A stretch of DNA of 42,264 nt from Chloroflexota bacterium (GCA_005881275.1 VBEF01000075.1:1-42264), one strand, 5' to 3'. Positions 13,629 through 21,816 are shown, numbered from the stretch's first letter. Numbers and translations: made by a program. Notes: a model not told the origin generated them from the letters alone.

Positions 13629-14747
13629 ATGAGCAAGATGAAGACCGGCACCGACCTCCAGGAGCAAGTTCAGCGGGCCATCGATGAGATGGTCGAGTCC
13701 GGGACGGAGCGAGGACTCCAGGTCGCGATCTATGAACGTGACGAGCAGATCGTCGACGCCGTGGCGGGCGTTGCGGATCCGGCAGCGGGCCGGCTGTTTA
13801 CACCGGACACTCCCGTCTACTGCTACTCGGTCTGCAAGGCGGCAGCCTCGACCCTGGTCCACATGCTGGCCCAGCGCGGGGCCTTCGACTACGAGACCAG
13901 GGTCGCCGAGCTCTGGCCGGAGTTTGGCGCTCATGGCAAGGAGGGTGTGACCGTCCGCCACGTCCTCAACCACACCGCGGGCGTGCCGGGCATCCCCCTG
14001 ACGACGACGATCGAAGATCTTTGCGACTGGGACAAGATGTGCTCGGCGATCGCCGCCGCCGAGCTCTGGTGGGAGCCGGGCACCAAGATCGGCTATCACG
14101 CCTACACGTTCGGTTACATCGTCGGCGAGATGATCCGCCGTGTTACAGGCCAGCCCATCTCGCAGGTTCTACACGACGAGCTTTCGGTCCCGCTTGGCGT
14201 CGAAAAGGAGCTCTACTTCGGCATGCCGCGGTCGGAGCACCACAGACTGGCTGTGCAAGAGGACGCGCCGATGCCGCCCGATTTCCAGATGCCGCCGGTG
14301 CCGCCAGACCTCCCGATGTTCAAGGCCGCGCCCATGTCGTTGATGCCTAACGCGGCGTTCGGCAATCGCCCGGACACTCTGGCCGCGGACATTCCGGCCG
14401 GCGGCAAAACAAGTGCCCGCGCGATCGCGCGGATGTACGCCGCGCTGCTGGGTGAGGTCGATGGGGTACGGCTTCTCACGCCAGAGCGCTTGCGAGAGGC
14501 AACGACCGCACCGGTCAGTGGAGTCGACGAGGTCTTCGGCATGCCGACGACCTGGGCTCTCGGATACTCGATTGGGGTGCCCGGCGGCTCGCCTCAAAGC
14601 CAGACGGCGTTCGGCGTCGGCGGAGTCGGAGGCAGCTTTGCCTACGGCGACCCCGCCACGGGGATCGCTTTTGCCATGACCAAGAATCGGTTGGCGAACG
14701 ATTTCAACGCCGTGACGAAGGTCATCGGCCTGGTCACCAAAAATTGA
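13629..14747 (+). CDS. Serine hydrolase, class C beta-lactamase/EstB-like
   Basis: A 372-aa penicillin-binding-protein-fold esterase/peptidase. The SxxK nucleophile motif is SVCK at 67-70, the VLNHTAGVPG segment at about 112-121 is family-typical, and Tyr156 in GYHAYTFGY takes the position of the YxN tyrosine. The C-terminal GVGGVGGSFAYGDP stands in for the HxG/KTG strand. No signal peptide is seen, so a cytosolic esterase of the EstB type is more likely than a beta-lactamase. It stands alone, 43 bases after the NmrA-like gene. Confidence 0.88.
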   Translation: MSKMKTGTDLQEQVQRAIDEMVESGTERGLQVAIYERDEQIVDAVAGVADPAAGRLFTPDTPVYCYSVCKAAASTLVHMLAQRGAFDYETRVAELWPEFGAHGKEGVTVRHVLNHTAGVPGIPLTTTIEDLCDWDKMCSAIAAAELWWEPGTKIGYHAYTFGYIVGEMIRRVTGQPISQVLHDELSVPLGVEKELYFGMPRSEHHRLAVQEDAPMPPDFQMPPVPPDLPMFKAAPMSLMPNAAFGNRPDTLAADIPAGGKTSARAIARMYAALLGEVDGVRLLTPERLREATTAPVSGVDEVFGMPTTWALGYSIGVPGGSPQSQTAFGVGGVGGSFAYGDPATGIAFAMTKNRLANDFNAVTKVIGLVTKN

Positions 14748-14760
14748 GCCGGCCGCCGCG

Positions 14761-15156
14761 CTAGTCCGCCTCGGCCTGACGGATCCGCCGGCTCAGGGTC
14801 TGCAGCAGGCGGTAGGCCACCTCGGGGTGCTCCTTGAGGAACGGCTTGAAGTTCCATTCCGGGATCGTGGCCAGGGTCACATCGGTGTCCGCTTTGACCG
14901 TCGCGCTGCGGCCTTCCTGATCCAGAAGCGCCATCTCGCCGAATGAGTCGCCCTCGGCGAGCTTTCGCGTCTTGCCCTGTCCGGTCTTAACAGTGACAGA
15001 CCCGTCGGTGATCACCATGAAGCCGACGCCGCCTTCGCCTCGCAGAACGATCTCGTGGCCGGCGGGGTGCTTGACGATCTTGAGCTGCTTCTCGATCGAG
15101 CGGACCTCGGAGTCGGGAAGACCCTGGAACAGCTTCGCCTGCTTGATCTCCACCAC
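14761..15156 (-). CDS. Stand-alone cyclic-nucleotide-binding domain protein
   Basis: A 131-aa protein consisting of one cNMP-binding (Crp-like sensor) domain without HTH. Visible are LFQGLPDSEVRSIEKQL at the N-terminus, GHEIVLRGE, and the phosphate-binding cassette GDSFGEMALLDQEGRSATV (about 79-97) with the Glu and Arg that contact the cyclic nucleotide. Such domains often act as small regulatory subunits. The GTG start at 15156 has TAGTAT exactly six bases upstream. It converges on the serine hydrolase gene with 13 bases between stops. Confidence 0.88.
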   Translation of the reverse strand: MVEIKQAKLFQGLPDSEVRSIEKQLKIVKHPAGHEIVLRGEGGVGFMVITDGSVTVKTGQGKTRKLAEGDSFGEMALLDQEGRSATVKADTDVTLATIPEWNFKPFLKEHPEVAYRLLQTLSRRIRQAEAD

Positions 15157-15162
15157 GCCCGA

Positions 15163-15168
15163 ATACTA
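15163..15168 (-). promoter_or_regulatory. -10 element TAGTAT for leaderless cNMP-domain gene
   Basis: TAGTAT (minus strand) ends six bases before GTG 15156. A TTGTGG lies 18 bases further upstream as a possible -35. The element overlaps the stop codon of the Kelch remnant. Confidence 0.55.
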
Positions 15169-15311
15169 TGCGCCCGCCGCAGGACTCCACAAGGACCACG
15201 TCGAGCCGTCCCTGACCCAGGTCTCTGAAAACGGCTGCGGTTGGTCGGACGACCCGCCGTACAGGACGACCTGGCCGGTCGCCTCGTCGTATGCGGAGTG
15301 CCCGCCCGCGG
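15166..15311 (-). pseudogene. Remnant of a Kelch-repeat protein
   Basis: About 45 codons reading AYDEATGQVVLYGG, ETWVRDGSTWSLWSPA and then a stop. This is the characteristic Kelch-like blade of secreted actinobacterial/chloroflexal proteins (xYDxxxxxVVLFGG ... TWxxDGxxW). Only part of one or two blades remains. It has no start of its own and abuts the stop of the broken recombinase. A 120-codon frame runs through it, but the part upstream of 15311 is out-of-frame recombinase sequence. Confidence 0.6.
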
Positions 15312-16159
15312 TTACGACTCCTGCACCTTCTTCTTGCCGTCCAGGAATGCCTGGTAGAGGCGGTATGCCTCCTGCTTGCGGCTGTCGACGATCTTCGTAT
15401 AGCCCTGCAGCGTGTTGAGGTTGGCGTGCCCGAGGACCTCTTGCACCAGGCGGACGTCGCCCCCCGTCACCTCGAGCAGCGTCGTGGCCGCGGTATGCCG
15501 GGCCACATGCGGAGATTTGAACGACCACGCGCCGACCTGCTTGCGGATCAGCTTCACGATGTAGCGCGCGCCCGCGGATGTAAGGCGTCGCTCGCGGTCA
15601 TCGCCGGCTGCTTCGACCCCTTACCTGTGACCACGAGGCGGTTGCCCGAGCGTGGGAAGTCGGTGCGGTCGAGGGCAAGCGCCTCGGAGATGCGGCAGCC
15701 GGTGCTGACGAGGAACTGCACGAGCGCACGATCGCGCTTTTCGAGCGGCGTGTCACGCGGAAGTGCGGACAGCAGTCGCGTCAGCTCGTCGGGGTCAATC
15801 GGCTTGGGAAGTCGCTGTTCGAGCTTCGGCAGCGTGATTCCGTTGGAGAGGTCGCGCTCGATCAGTCCTTCGCGCGCAATCCAGCGCAGCCACGAGCGGA
15901 TCGCGACCAGCGCGCGGGCGCGCGACGCGGGACTCTTCAGTCGCGTGGCGAGATGGCGCTGGTACGCGCGCAGGTCTTCGTGACCCAGATCAGCGCTCTT
16001 GAGGGTGTGGCCGTGGCCGGCGAGAAATCCGAGCAGTTTCCGGATCTCGGATTCATAAGCGCGAACCGTGTTCGGGCTGCGGTTGGCTTCGAGTTGTAGC
16101 CAGCCGAGATATTCCGTCGCCGTGGCCTGCAGGTCGTCTGGCATGTCGAGGCCGGCCAC
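15312..16159 (-). pseudogene. Tyrosine recombinase (XerC/D-like), frameshifted with internal deletion
   Basis: Part one (16159 to about 15600) has the N-terminal SAM-like domain (YLGWLQLEANRSPNTVRAYE) and the first catalytic half, with Arg in STGCRISEAL and Lys in VTGKGSK, before running to a stop at 15554. Part two continues in another frame (about 15606 to 15312): RLTSAGARYIVKLIRKQ, then the HxxRH box HVARHT, the second His in VLGHANLNT and the nucleophile Tyr in GYTKIV. Relative to XerD about 30 residues between the Lys loop and RLTSAG are missing. All catalytic residues exist but not in one frame. A sequencing or assembly deletion is the alternative. Confidence 0.78.
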
Positions 16160-16176
16160 ATGATAATTGACGGGAG

Positions 16177-16992
16177 GTGGGGGCCCTTCGCGTAGTGAGT
16201 CCCAGCCGCCGGCTGGAACTCGAGAGCGACGGCTTCGGCTTTGACCCCGAATTCACCGAGCGCGTCAAGAAAATTGCGCTCTGGTTCTACCGCAACTACT
16301 GGCGGGTTGAGGTCGACGGTGTGGAAAACGTGCCTGCGCGCGGCCGTGCGCTGCTCGTCGCAAATCACGCTGGAATCATTCCGTACGACGGCGCGATGAT
16401 CAGAACCGCGATCATCGCGGAGCATTCGCATCCGCGCCACGCACGCATGTTGGTCGTGGATTGGGCGTTCGCCATGCCGTTCACCAACATGCTTCTGGTC
16501 AAGACAGGCAACGTCCTCGCGCACCCTGAGAATGCGAGGGCGCTCCTCGAGCGCGACGAGCTCGTTGGTGTTTTTCCCGAAGGCGTGAAAGGGGCGTCCA
16601 AGTCATACCGCGATCGTTATCGAATCCAGCGGCTTGGCCGCGGCGGCTTCGTCCAGGTGGCGCTTCGCACGGGAGCGCCGATCATCCCGGTTGCCGTGGT
16701 CGGGTCGGAGGAGATCCACCCGGTGATCGCGGACCTCCAGCCTCTGGCGCGTCTTTTCGGTCTGCCCACGCTGCCGATCACGCCCACGTTTCCGTGGCTT
16801 GGCCTCGGCGGCCTGCTTCCGCTGCCGTCGAAATGGTTCATCGCGTTCGGCAAGCCGCTCGAGGTCAAGCGGCATGGTCCTGATGCGGCCGGCGACGCCC
16901 GTCTCGTGCTGGAGCTGAGCGAGCAGGTCCGGGAGTGGATCCAATCGACGGTTTACCAGTTGCTGCCGCGCCGCCAGACAATCTTCTTTTAG
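16177..16992 (+). CDS. PlsC-like 1-acylglycerol-3-phosphate acyltransferase family protein
   Basis: A 271-aa membrane-associated acyltransferase of phospholipid synthesis. The HX4D motif appears as NHAGIIPYD (about 67-75), followed by the FPEG substrate motif (about 133-136) and IIPVAVVGSEEIHP (about 171-184). The spacing of motifs is normal. The N-terminus (VKKIALWFYRNYWRVEVDGVENVPARG, positions about 30-56) is typical of lysophospholipid acyltransferases related to hemolytic-type and bacterial PlsC. GTG 16177 is one possible start; GTG 16195 is another. The acyl acceptor cannot be determined from sequence. Confidence 0.85.
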   Translation: MGALRVVSPSRRLELESDGFGFDPEFTERVKKIALWFYRNYWRVEVDGVENVPARGRALLVANHAGIIPYDGAMIRTAIIAEHSHPRHARMLVVDWAFAMPFTNMLLVKTGNVLAHPENARALLERDELVGVFPEGVKGASKSYRDRYRIQRLGRGGFVQVALRTGAPIIPVAVVGSEEIHPVIADLQPLARLFGLPTLPITPTFPWLGLGGLLPLPSKWFIAFGKPLEVKRHGPDAAGDARLVLELSEQVREWIQSTVYQLLPRRQTIFF

Positions 16993-16995
16993 CCT
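16990..16995 (+). promoter_or_regulatory. -10-like TAGCCT before the 17002 lipoprotein
   Basis: TAGCCT ends six bases before ATG 17002 and includes the PlsC stop codon. The hexamer is weak, but the spacing equals that of moaD, pyrE, mntP and others. Confidence 0.35.
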
Positions 16996-17001
16996 GGATG
17001 G

Positions 17002-17643
17002 ATGACACGGGCGCTGATTGCCGTTTTCGTCGTCTCGTTTTGCTCTGCCGCCTGCGGAGGCTCGTCACCGCTGGTTCAGGGCCCGTTAGCGTCCAACGTC
17101 GCGATGCAGCAGAGCGATCTGCCGAGTGGAATGGTGCGGTGTGACCTGACGGGAGACATCGATAGTTTTCTGAACAAAGAGAAGAGCGCCGATCCGGCGA
17201 CGTACCAGTCGACAAAAACGGAGTGGAACGACGCCAAGTCCAAAGGCGCGACTGCCGCGTACACGGCGTTTTACACGGACAGCGCCGCGCACTGCGCGGC
17301 GATCAAGGCAAAGGGCTCCGATATCGGCTCGGCCACGTACAAGCTCGTCGTCAACTTCGTGCTCCAGTTCAAAGACGAGTCGAGCGCGGCCAAGGGCTAT
17401 ACGAGCGAGAAGCTATTCAACGTCAGCGCATCCGAGCTGCGCGCGAGCGGGCAACCCGTGGTCGAGGGCACGAAGACCGGCCTTTCGGCCAACTCCATCG
17501 TCCTGAACGCGCCGATTGCGAACCAGACCTACTACATCGCGGTCTGGCAGAAGAAGACGTTCATGGTCATCCTGGCGATCCTCAACATCGACGCGGCCGC
17601 CGCCAAGAAGGTTGCGACGTCGGAGAACGACAGGATCAAGTAG
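17002..17643 (+). CDS. Putative lipoprotein, paralogue of the 19703 gene
   Basis: A 213-aa exported protein. The N-terminal hydrophobic segment ends in a lipobox-like SAAC (15-18). The mature part contains LPSGMVRCDLTGDIDSFL, GATAAYTAFYTDSAAHCAAI, VNFVLQFKDESSA and a C-terminal AVWQKKTFMVILAILNID. The same order of elements occurs in the minus-strand gene at 19703-20335, so they are paralogues. Two cysteines in the mature part could form a disulfide. I do not recognise a named family; the fold may resemble PsiF/LpqN-like or heme-free sensor lipoproteins, but that is speculation. Confidence 0.7.
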   Translation: MTRALIAVFVVSFCSAACGGSSPLVQGPLASNVAMQQSDLPSGMVRCDLTGDIDSFLNKEKSADPATYQSTKTEWNDAKSKGATAAYTAFYTDSAAHCAAIKAKGSDIGSATYKLVVNFVLQFKDESSAAKGYTSEKLFNVSASELRASGQPVVEGTKTGLSANSIVLNAPIANQTYYIAVWQKKTFMVILAILNIDAAAAKKVATSENDRIK

Positions 17644-17697
17644 CCGGCGCGACTGAAGTAGTTCCTTTTACATGGGCGTGGCGCGCGGCCCACTAGA

Positions 17698-18642
17698 ATG
17701 ACGCGGCCGATCGCAAAACCCGCCAACGTCAAAGCCCGCACTCGGCGCCGGCAGGTATCTCCAAGCCTGTTACGCGCAGCGCTAGTCCTTGCGCTGGCGG
17801 CGTCCTGCGCCTTTGCCGTCCCGGTTGTCCTGGGTGCCCTGCGACCCGCGCAGTCGGCCGACGGCGCCGGGCTTCCACCGGTCCAGGTCGCGCTGAGCGG
17901 TCTGGCGGCGGGCGCGTGCATGAGCCTCAGCCCAAGCGGATCGAATGCGGGGAAGACGGTGTTCATCGATCCCGGGCACGGCGGGATGGATCCAGGCGTG
18001 GTCGGAACCGTTGGCGGTCGCCAGGTGCTGGAGAAGGACGTCACGCTGGCCGTCGGCACTCGGCTGGCGGCCCTGCTTCGCGCTGATGGCTATCGAGTCG
18101 TGCTGTCCCGCACGGGGGATTCGTCGGTGACAAAGCTCTCCGCGACGGACTCGGTGGCCGGGGCGATGACCGCATCGGCTGTGCACCGAGACCTCGTCAC
18201 GCGGACGCTGTGCGCCAACTCGGTCGACGCCTCGGTCCTTGTCTCGCTGCATTTCGATGCGTTCGACGATCCTGCGGTTGGAGGCACCGAGACGTTCTAC
18301 GACGCGGCGCGGAAGTTTGCCGCGGAGAACAAGCGCCTGGCCGTCGATCTACAGGCGGCCGTTGTGTCGGGTCTCGGGACGACCGACCGAGGCGTCTGGA
18401 CGGATGTCCAGCTGGCCGCGCCCACCCTGACCGCGTCCGGCAGCACATACGGCCACCTGATCGAGCTCGGCCCGGCGGCGACGGGCTGGGTCGACAGCCC
18501 GAGTGAGATGCCGGGGGTGCTCATCGAGCCGATGTTCCTGACCAATCCGGCGGAGGCTCGACTGGCCGCCGACCCGGCAGGTCAGCAGCGGGTCGCGTCG
18601 GTGATGCGGGCGGGTCTGCAGAAGTACTTCAGCGGCGCCTGA
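17698..18642 (+). CDS. N-acetylmuramoyl-L-alanine amidase (Amidase_3)
   Basis: Zinc hydrolase that cleaves the MurNAc-L-Ala bond of peptidoglycan outside the membrane. A basic head and hydrophobic segment (about 23-47) act as signal or anchor. The catalytic domain starts at about 87: VFIDPGHGGMDPG with zinc His94, Glu112 in VLEKDV, His185 in SLHFDAF and catalytic Glu277 in LIEPMFLTN. The length (314 aa) leaves no room for extra binding domains. It follows a lipoprotein gene with a 54-base gap, so an envelope-related pair is possible. Confidence 0.92.
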   Translation: MTRPIAKPANVKARTRRRQVSPSLLRAALVLALAASCAFAVPVVLGALRPAQSADGAGLPPVQVALSGLAAGACMSLSPSGSNAGKTVFIDPGHGGMDPGVVGTVGGRQVLEKDVTLAVGTRLAALLRADGYRVVLSRTGDSSVTKLSATDSVAGAMTASAVHRDLVTRTLCANSVDASVLVSLHFDAFDDPAVGGTETFYDAARKFAAENKRLAVDLQAAVVSGLGTTDRGVWTDVQLAAPTLTASGSTYGHLIELGPAATGWVDSPSEMPGVLIEPMFLTNPAEARLAADPAGQQRVASVMRAGLQKYFSGA

Positions 18643-18690
18643 CCGGCGCCCCATCCAGCGAGCGTCCACCCTCGCCCGGGAGTGCCGACA

Positions 18691-19590
18691 ATGCCCTCGA
18701 TGGAAAAGGCGGAAATCACGCCTGCCCTTGTCTCCAGCTTGGTCGCGGCTCAGTTTCCCCAATGGGCCGGCCTTCCGATCACGCGGCTTGAGGTCGACGG
18801 GAATGACAACACGACCTTCCGGCTCGGCGAAGAGATGTCGGTGCGCCTGCCAAGCGCCGAGCGCTACGTCGCGCAGGTCGACAAGGAGCAGCGATGGCTG
18901 CCGATCCTCGCCGGCCATCTGCCTCTGCCCATCCCGCAGCCCTTGGCCAGAGGAGCTCCCGGCAGCGGCTATCCGTGGCCGTGGTCTGTGTACCGATGGC
19001 TTGGCGGCTCTTCGGCGAGCGTTCAGACGATAGGAGATGAGGTCGAGCTCGCGACCACACTGGCGGACTTTCTGGCTGCCCTGTATCGAATCGACCCGGC
19101 GGGTGGACCCCCGGCGGGGCATGACAATTTCTTTCGCGGCGCGCCGCTTGCAACCTACGACGCCGAGGCGCGGAACGCGATCGACGTGCTGGGTCGCCGC
19201 ATCGATGCCGACGCCGCGACGGACTTGTGGGAGGCGTCCTTGGCCGCGACCTGGAACGGCCCAGCCGTCTGGGTCCACGGCGACGTCAGCGCCGAGAACC
19301 TGTTGGTGGAGCATGGTCAACTGAGCGCCGTCATCGACTTTGGATGCGCGGCCGTCGGCGATCCCGCCTGCGACACGACGATCGCGTGGACCTTCTTCTC
19401 AGGGGAGGGCCGAGAAGCATTCCGGGCCAACCTTCCGGTGGATGAGGCGACCTGGGTACGGGGTCGTGGCTGGGCCTTATGGAAAGCCCTGATCACCCTG
19501 ATCAAAGATCTGAAGACCAACCCTCAACGTGCGGCAATATGCCGTCGGATCATCGACGACGTCATCGCCGAACGCTTGGCCGGGATCTGA
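18691..19590 (+). CDS. Aminoglycoside phosphotransferase-family kinase
   Basis: A 299-aa APH/choline-kinase-fold small-molecule kinase. The catalytic loop is VHGDVSAENLLV (about 195-206) and the metal-binding DFG analogue is VIDFGCAAVGDP (about 214-225). The N-lobe ATP-binding part is NDNTTFRLGEEMSVRLP. I took ATG 18691, seven to eight bases after CGGGAG; GTG 18682 and ATG 18700 are alternatives. Many such genes in soil bacteria phosphorylate metabolites or macrolide/aminoglycoside-like compounds; resistance cannot be claimed. Confidence 0.88.
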   Translation: MPSMEKAEITPALVSSLVAAQFPQWAGLPITRLEVDGNDNTTFRLGEEMSVRLPSAERYVAQVDKEQRWLPILAGHLPLPIPQPLARGAPGSGYPWPWSVYRWLGGSSASVQTIGDEVELATTLADFLAALYRIDPAGGPPAGHDNFFRGAPLATYDAEARNAIDVLGRRIDADAATDLWEASLAATWNGPAVWVHGDVSAENLLVEHGQLSAVIDFGCAAVGDPACDTTIAWTFFSGEGREAFRANLPVDEATWVRGRGWALWKALITLIKDLKTNPQRAAICRRIIDDVIAERLAGI

Positions 19591-19615
19591 TCCCGGGGTC
19601 TGGGCGTAACGCGGA

Positions 19616-19691
19616 TGGTGCGCCTGGCAAGAATCGAACTTGCTGCCTCTTGCTCCGCAGGCAAGCGCTCTATCCGGTGAGCTACAGGCGC
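19616..19691 (-). tRNA. tRNA-Arg, anticodon GCG
   Basis: Complete cloverleaf on the minus strand: acceptor GCGCCTG/CAGGCGC, D-stem GCTC/GAGC, anticodon stem CTTGC/GCAAG with loop CTGCGGA, T-stem GCAAG/CTTGC with TTCGATT, discriminator A, encoded CCA. The anticodon GCG reads CGC (and CGU). It lies 11 bases downstream of the lipoprotein stop on the same strand. Its body matches the tRNA-Arg at 20369 at about 66 of 76 positions. A G34 arginine tRNA is unusual where bacteria normally use ACG. Confidence 0.95.
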
Positions 19692-19702
19692 TTAAGGAAA
19701 GC

Positions 19703-20335
19703 TCAGTTTAGGCGAGGGTCAATCGCGGCCGTCGCGGCCTTGAACGCACCGAGGTCGAGGTTGCTGACCACCACCAACGCGACAAACACAGAGCGATGCC
19801 AGCATGCCAATCGTACCGAGGGCCGGTCGTAGGTAAACGAGCTGAGGCCGAGCCCGGTGCTCGTTCCTCTCGTCAGCCCGGGCAACAGCAAGCCCGGCGG
19901 CGGGGGGGAGAATCCCAATATGCCCGACTGCCACGCCCGATCCGCCTCGCCCTCATCCGCAAACCGTGCGACGAAGCTCGAGATCGCTTGCACGCTGGTC
20001 GACGCGCCCAGCTCGGCCCTGCAGGCGGTCGGGTTCGTGGCGAACGTGGAGATGGCTCCCTCGGTCGCGCCCTGAGTCTGCATGACGCTCCACTGCTCGC
20101 TCAAACGGCTCGCCACCGCCGCATCGGCGCCTGCGAGCACCGACAGATACACGTCCATCGGGCCCGACCCAACGCAAACGTCGAGTCCGGCCGGCACGTC
20201 GCCTGATTGCAAGACGGCGGCCGTTGGCTGAGTGTGGGGTGACGGACTGGGAATCGGGCTGAAGGCAGGATGCGTGTTGCTCTGACACGCCACCAGCGAG
20301 GCCAACACGACGATCGCGGATAGGAACCGGCCCAC
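19703..20335 (-). CDS. Putative lipoprotein, paralogue of the 17002 gene
   Basis: A 210-aa exported protein (GTG start) with lipobox LVAC at about 14-17, then a Pro/Ser-rich linker (FSPIPSPSPHTQPT). The mature domain matches the 17002 product in order: VPAGLDVCVGSGPMDVYL, QGATEGAISTFATNPTACRAEL, SFVARFADEGEADRAW and a C-terminal RSVFVALVVVSNLD. Sequence identity is low but the cysteine pair and element order are shared. It lies exactly between two inverted tRNA-Arg genes. Function unknown. Confidence 0.68.
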   Translation of the reverse strand: MGRFLSAIVVLASLVACQSNTHPAFSPIPSPSPHTQPTAAVLQSGDVPAGLDVCVGSGPMDVYLSVLAGADAAVASRLSEQWSVMQTQGATEGAISTFATNPTACRAELGASTSVQAISSFVARFADEGEADRAWQSGILGFSPPPPGLLLPGLTRGTSTGLGLSSFTYDRPSVRLACWHRSVFVALVVVSNLDLGAFKAATAAIDPRLN

Positions 20336-20368
20336 GGGGGCCGGAGTTTAGACTGGGGACGACCTATC

Positions 20369-20444
20369 GCGCCTGTAGCTCACCGGACAGAGCGTTCGGC
20401 TCCGGACCGAAAGGCAGCAGGTTCGATTCCTGCCAGGCGCACCA
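20369..20444 (+). tRNA. tRNA-Arg, anticodon CCG
   Basis: Complete cloverleaf: acceptor GCGCCTG/CAGGCGC, D-stem GCTC/GAGC, anticodon stem TTCGG/CCGAA with loop CTCCGGA, T-stem GCAGG/CCTGC, discriminator A and encoded CCA. It reads CGG, a frequent codon in this GC-rich genome. It is divergent from the tRNA-Arg(GCG) at 19616-19691. Confidence 0.97.
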
Positions 20445-20465
20445 AAAATACCGCGGGGTACGAAA

Positions 20466-21263
20466 TTGGAAACCAAAACCACGCAACGCGCCCGTGTCAA
20501 CGGGATCGAGCTCGGTTACCAGATCACAGGCAAAGGCGAACCGCTCGTCCTTCTGCACGGTGGATTTGGATCGGTTGAGATGTTCGGTTCCAACGTGGAT
20601 CTGCTCGCGGCCAAGCGCCAGGTAATCGGCGTGGATCTCCAGTCGCACGGTCGATCACCCGCCGCCGACCGGCCGATGCGCTTCGAGACGATGGCCGACG
20701 ACATCGCGGAGCTCATCCACAGCCTCGGCCTCGAGCGCGCCGCGATCATGGGCTTCTCCCTCGGTGGAGCCGTAGCGCTGCGGACGGCGATCCAGCACCC
20801 CGACATCGTCCAGCGCCTCGTCCTTGTCTCGACTCCGTTCAAACGAAAGGGGTGGCATCCGGAGATGACCGCCGGCATGGACGCGATGGGACCGGAGACT
20901 GCCCAATTCCTGATGAACAGCCCGATGTACCAGGCGTACCAGCAGATCGCCCCGAAAGTGGAGGATTGGCCGGTCCTCGTCAGACAGCTCGTCGAAGCTC
21001 TGAAGATCGATTACGACTGGTCCGCGGCGATTCGCCGCCTGGCGATGCCGGTCATGCTCGTGATCGGGGATGCGGACGGAATACCGCCATCGCACGCTGT
21101 CGAGTTTTTCGAACTGCTCGGGGGTGGCAAGCACGACGCCGGCTGGGACCGTTCGGGGATGACCCAACACCGGCTGGCGATCCTTCCCGGCTTGACCCAC
21201 TACGACATCAACGTCGCGCCGGCGCTTTCCGCCGCCGTGATCCCGTTCCTCGACGGTGCCTGA
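20466..21263 (+). CDS. Alpha/beta hydrolase
   Basis: A 265-aa alpha/beta-hydrolase-fold enzyme. The oxyanion-hole HGG is at 31-33, the nucleophile elbow is GFSLGG with Ser98, the acid residue is probably in VIGDADGIPP, and the catalytic His is in LPGLTHYD near the C-terminus. The TTG start lies 21 bases after the tRNA-Arg(CCG), so the mRNA may be read through from or processed next to the tRNA. Related enzymes hydrolyse esters, epoxides or lactones; the substrate is unknown. It overlaps the ankyrin gene by eight bases. Confidence 0.87.
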   Translation: METKTTQRARVNGIELGYQITGKGEPLVLLHGGFGSVEMFGSNVDLLAAKRQVIGVDLQSHGRSPAADRPMRFETMADDIAELIHSLGLERAAIMGFSLGGAVALRTAIQHPDIVQRLVLVSTPFKRKGWHPEMTAGMDAMGPETAQFLMNSPMYQAYQQIAPKVEDWPVLVRQLVEALKIDYDWSAAIRRLAMPVMLVIGDADGIPPSHAVEFFELLGGGKHDAGWDRSGMTQHRLAILPGLTHYDINVAPALSAAVIPFLDGA

Positions 21264-21816
21264 CACTCAACCGGCGCAGGCAATGGTTGACGAGCTCGTC
21301 GGCAACGCCCACGGCAACCTCGCCCGGGTCCAGGAGCTGCTCGCCCAGCATCCCGAACTGTTGAACGCGAAAGCGACCTGGGACGAAACCCCGATCGAGG
21401 CCGGCACGCAGATGGGAAACCGGGCGATCATCGATGAGCTGGTCGCCCGCGGCGCGCCCGTGGACTTCTTCACGGCCCTTGTCCTCGGCGAGGTCGACCG
21501 GGCCGACCGAGAGCTGAAAGCCAATCCCGGCCTCGCTAACTCGCGAGGTGTGCACGACCTGCCGGCCCTCTATTTCGCCGCCATCGGCGGCGATACAGCC
21601 GTAGCCAGGCTATTGATCACCGCCGGCGCGGACGTAAACGCAAGAGCCCAGGCCGCCGCCCCGATTCACGGCGCGGTCATGGGCGGCAGCAGCGAAATGG
21701 TGCGCCTCCTGCTGAGCCATGGCGCCGACGCGTCAGCGCCGGACTACACCGGGCGGGACGCGCCCGCGCTCGCGCGCGAACTTGGCCGGACGGAGATCGC
21801 AGCTCTGGTCAGCTGA
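21256..21816 (+). CDS. Ankyrin-repeat protein
   Basis: A 186-aa soluble protein built of about four to five ankyrin-like repeats. Examples are TPIEAGTQMGNRAIIDELVARGAPVD, LPALYFAAIGGDTAVARLLITAGADVNA and APIHGAVMGGSSEMVRLLLSHGADAS, given here by their positions about 47-72, 105-132 and 136-161. Ankyrin repeats mediate protein contacts. The GTG start overlaps the hydrolase stop, so the two proteins are made together and may interact. No enzymatic motif is seen. Confidence 0.85.
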   Translation: MPDTQPAQAMVDELVGNAHGNLARVQELLAQHPELLNAKATWDETPIEAGTQMGNRAIIDELVARGAPVDFFTALVLGEVDRADRELKANPGLANSRGVHDLPALYFAAIGGDTAVARLLITAGADVNARAQAAAPIHGAVMGGSSEMVRLLLSHGADASAPDYTGRDAPALARELGRTEIAALVS

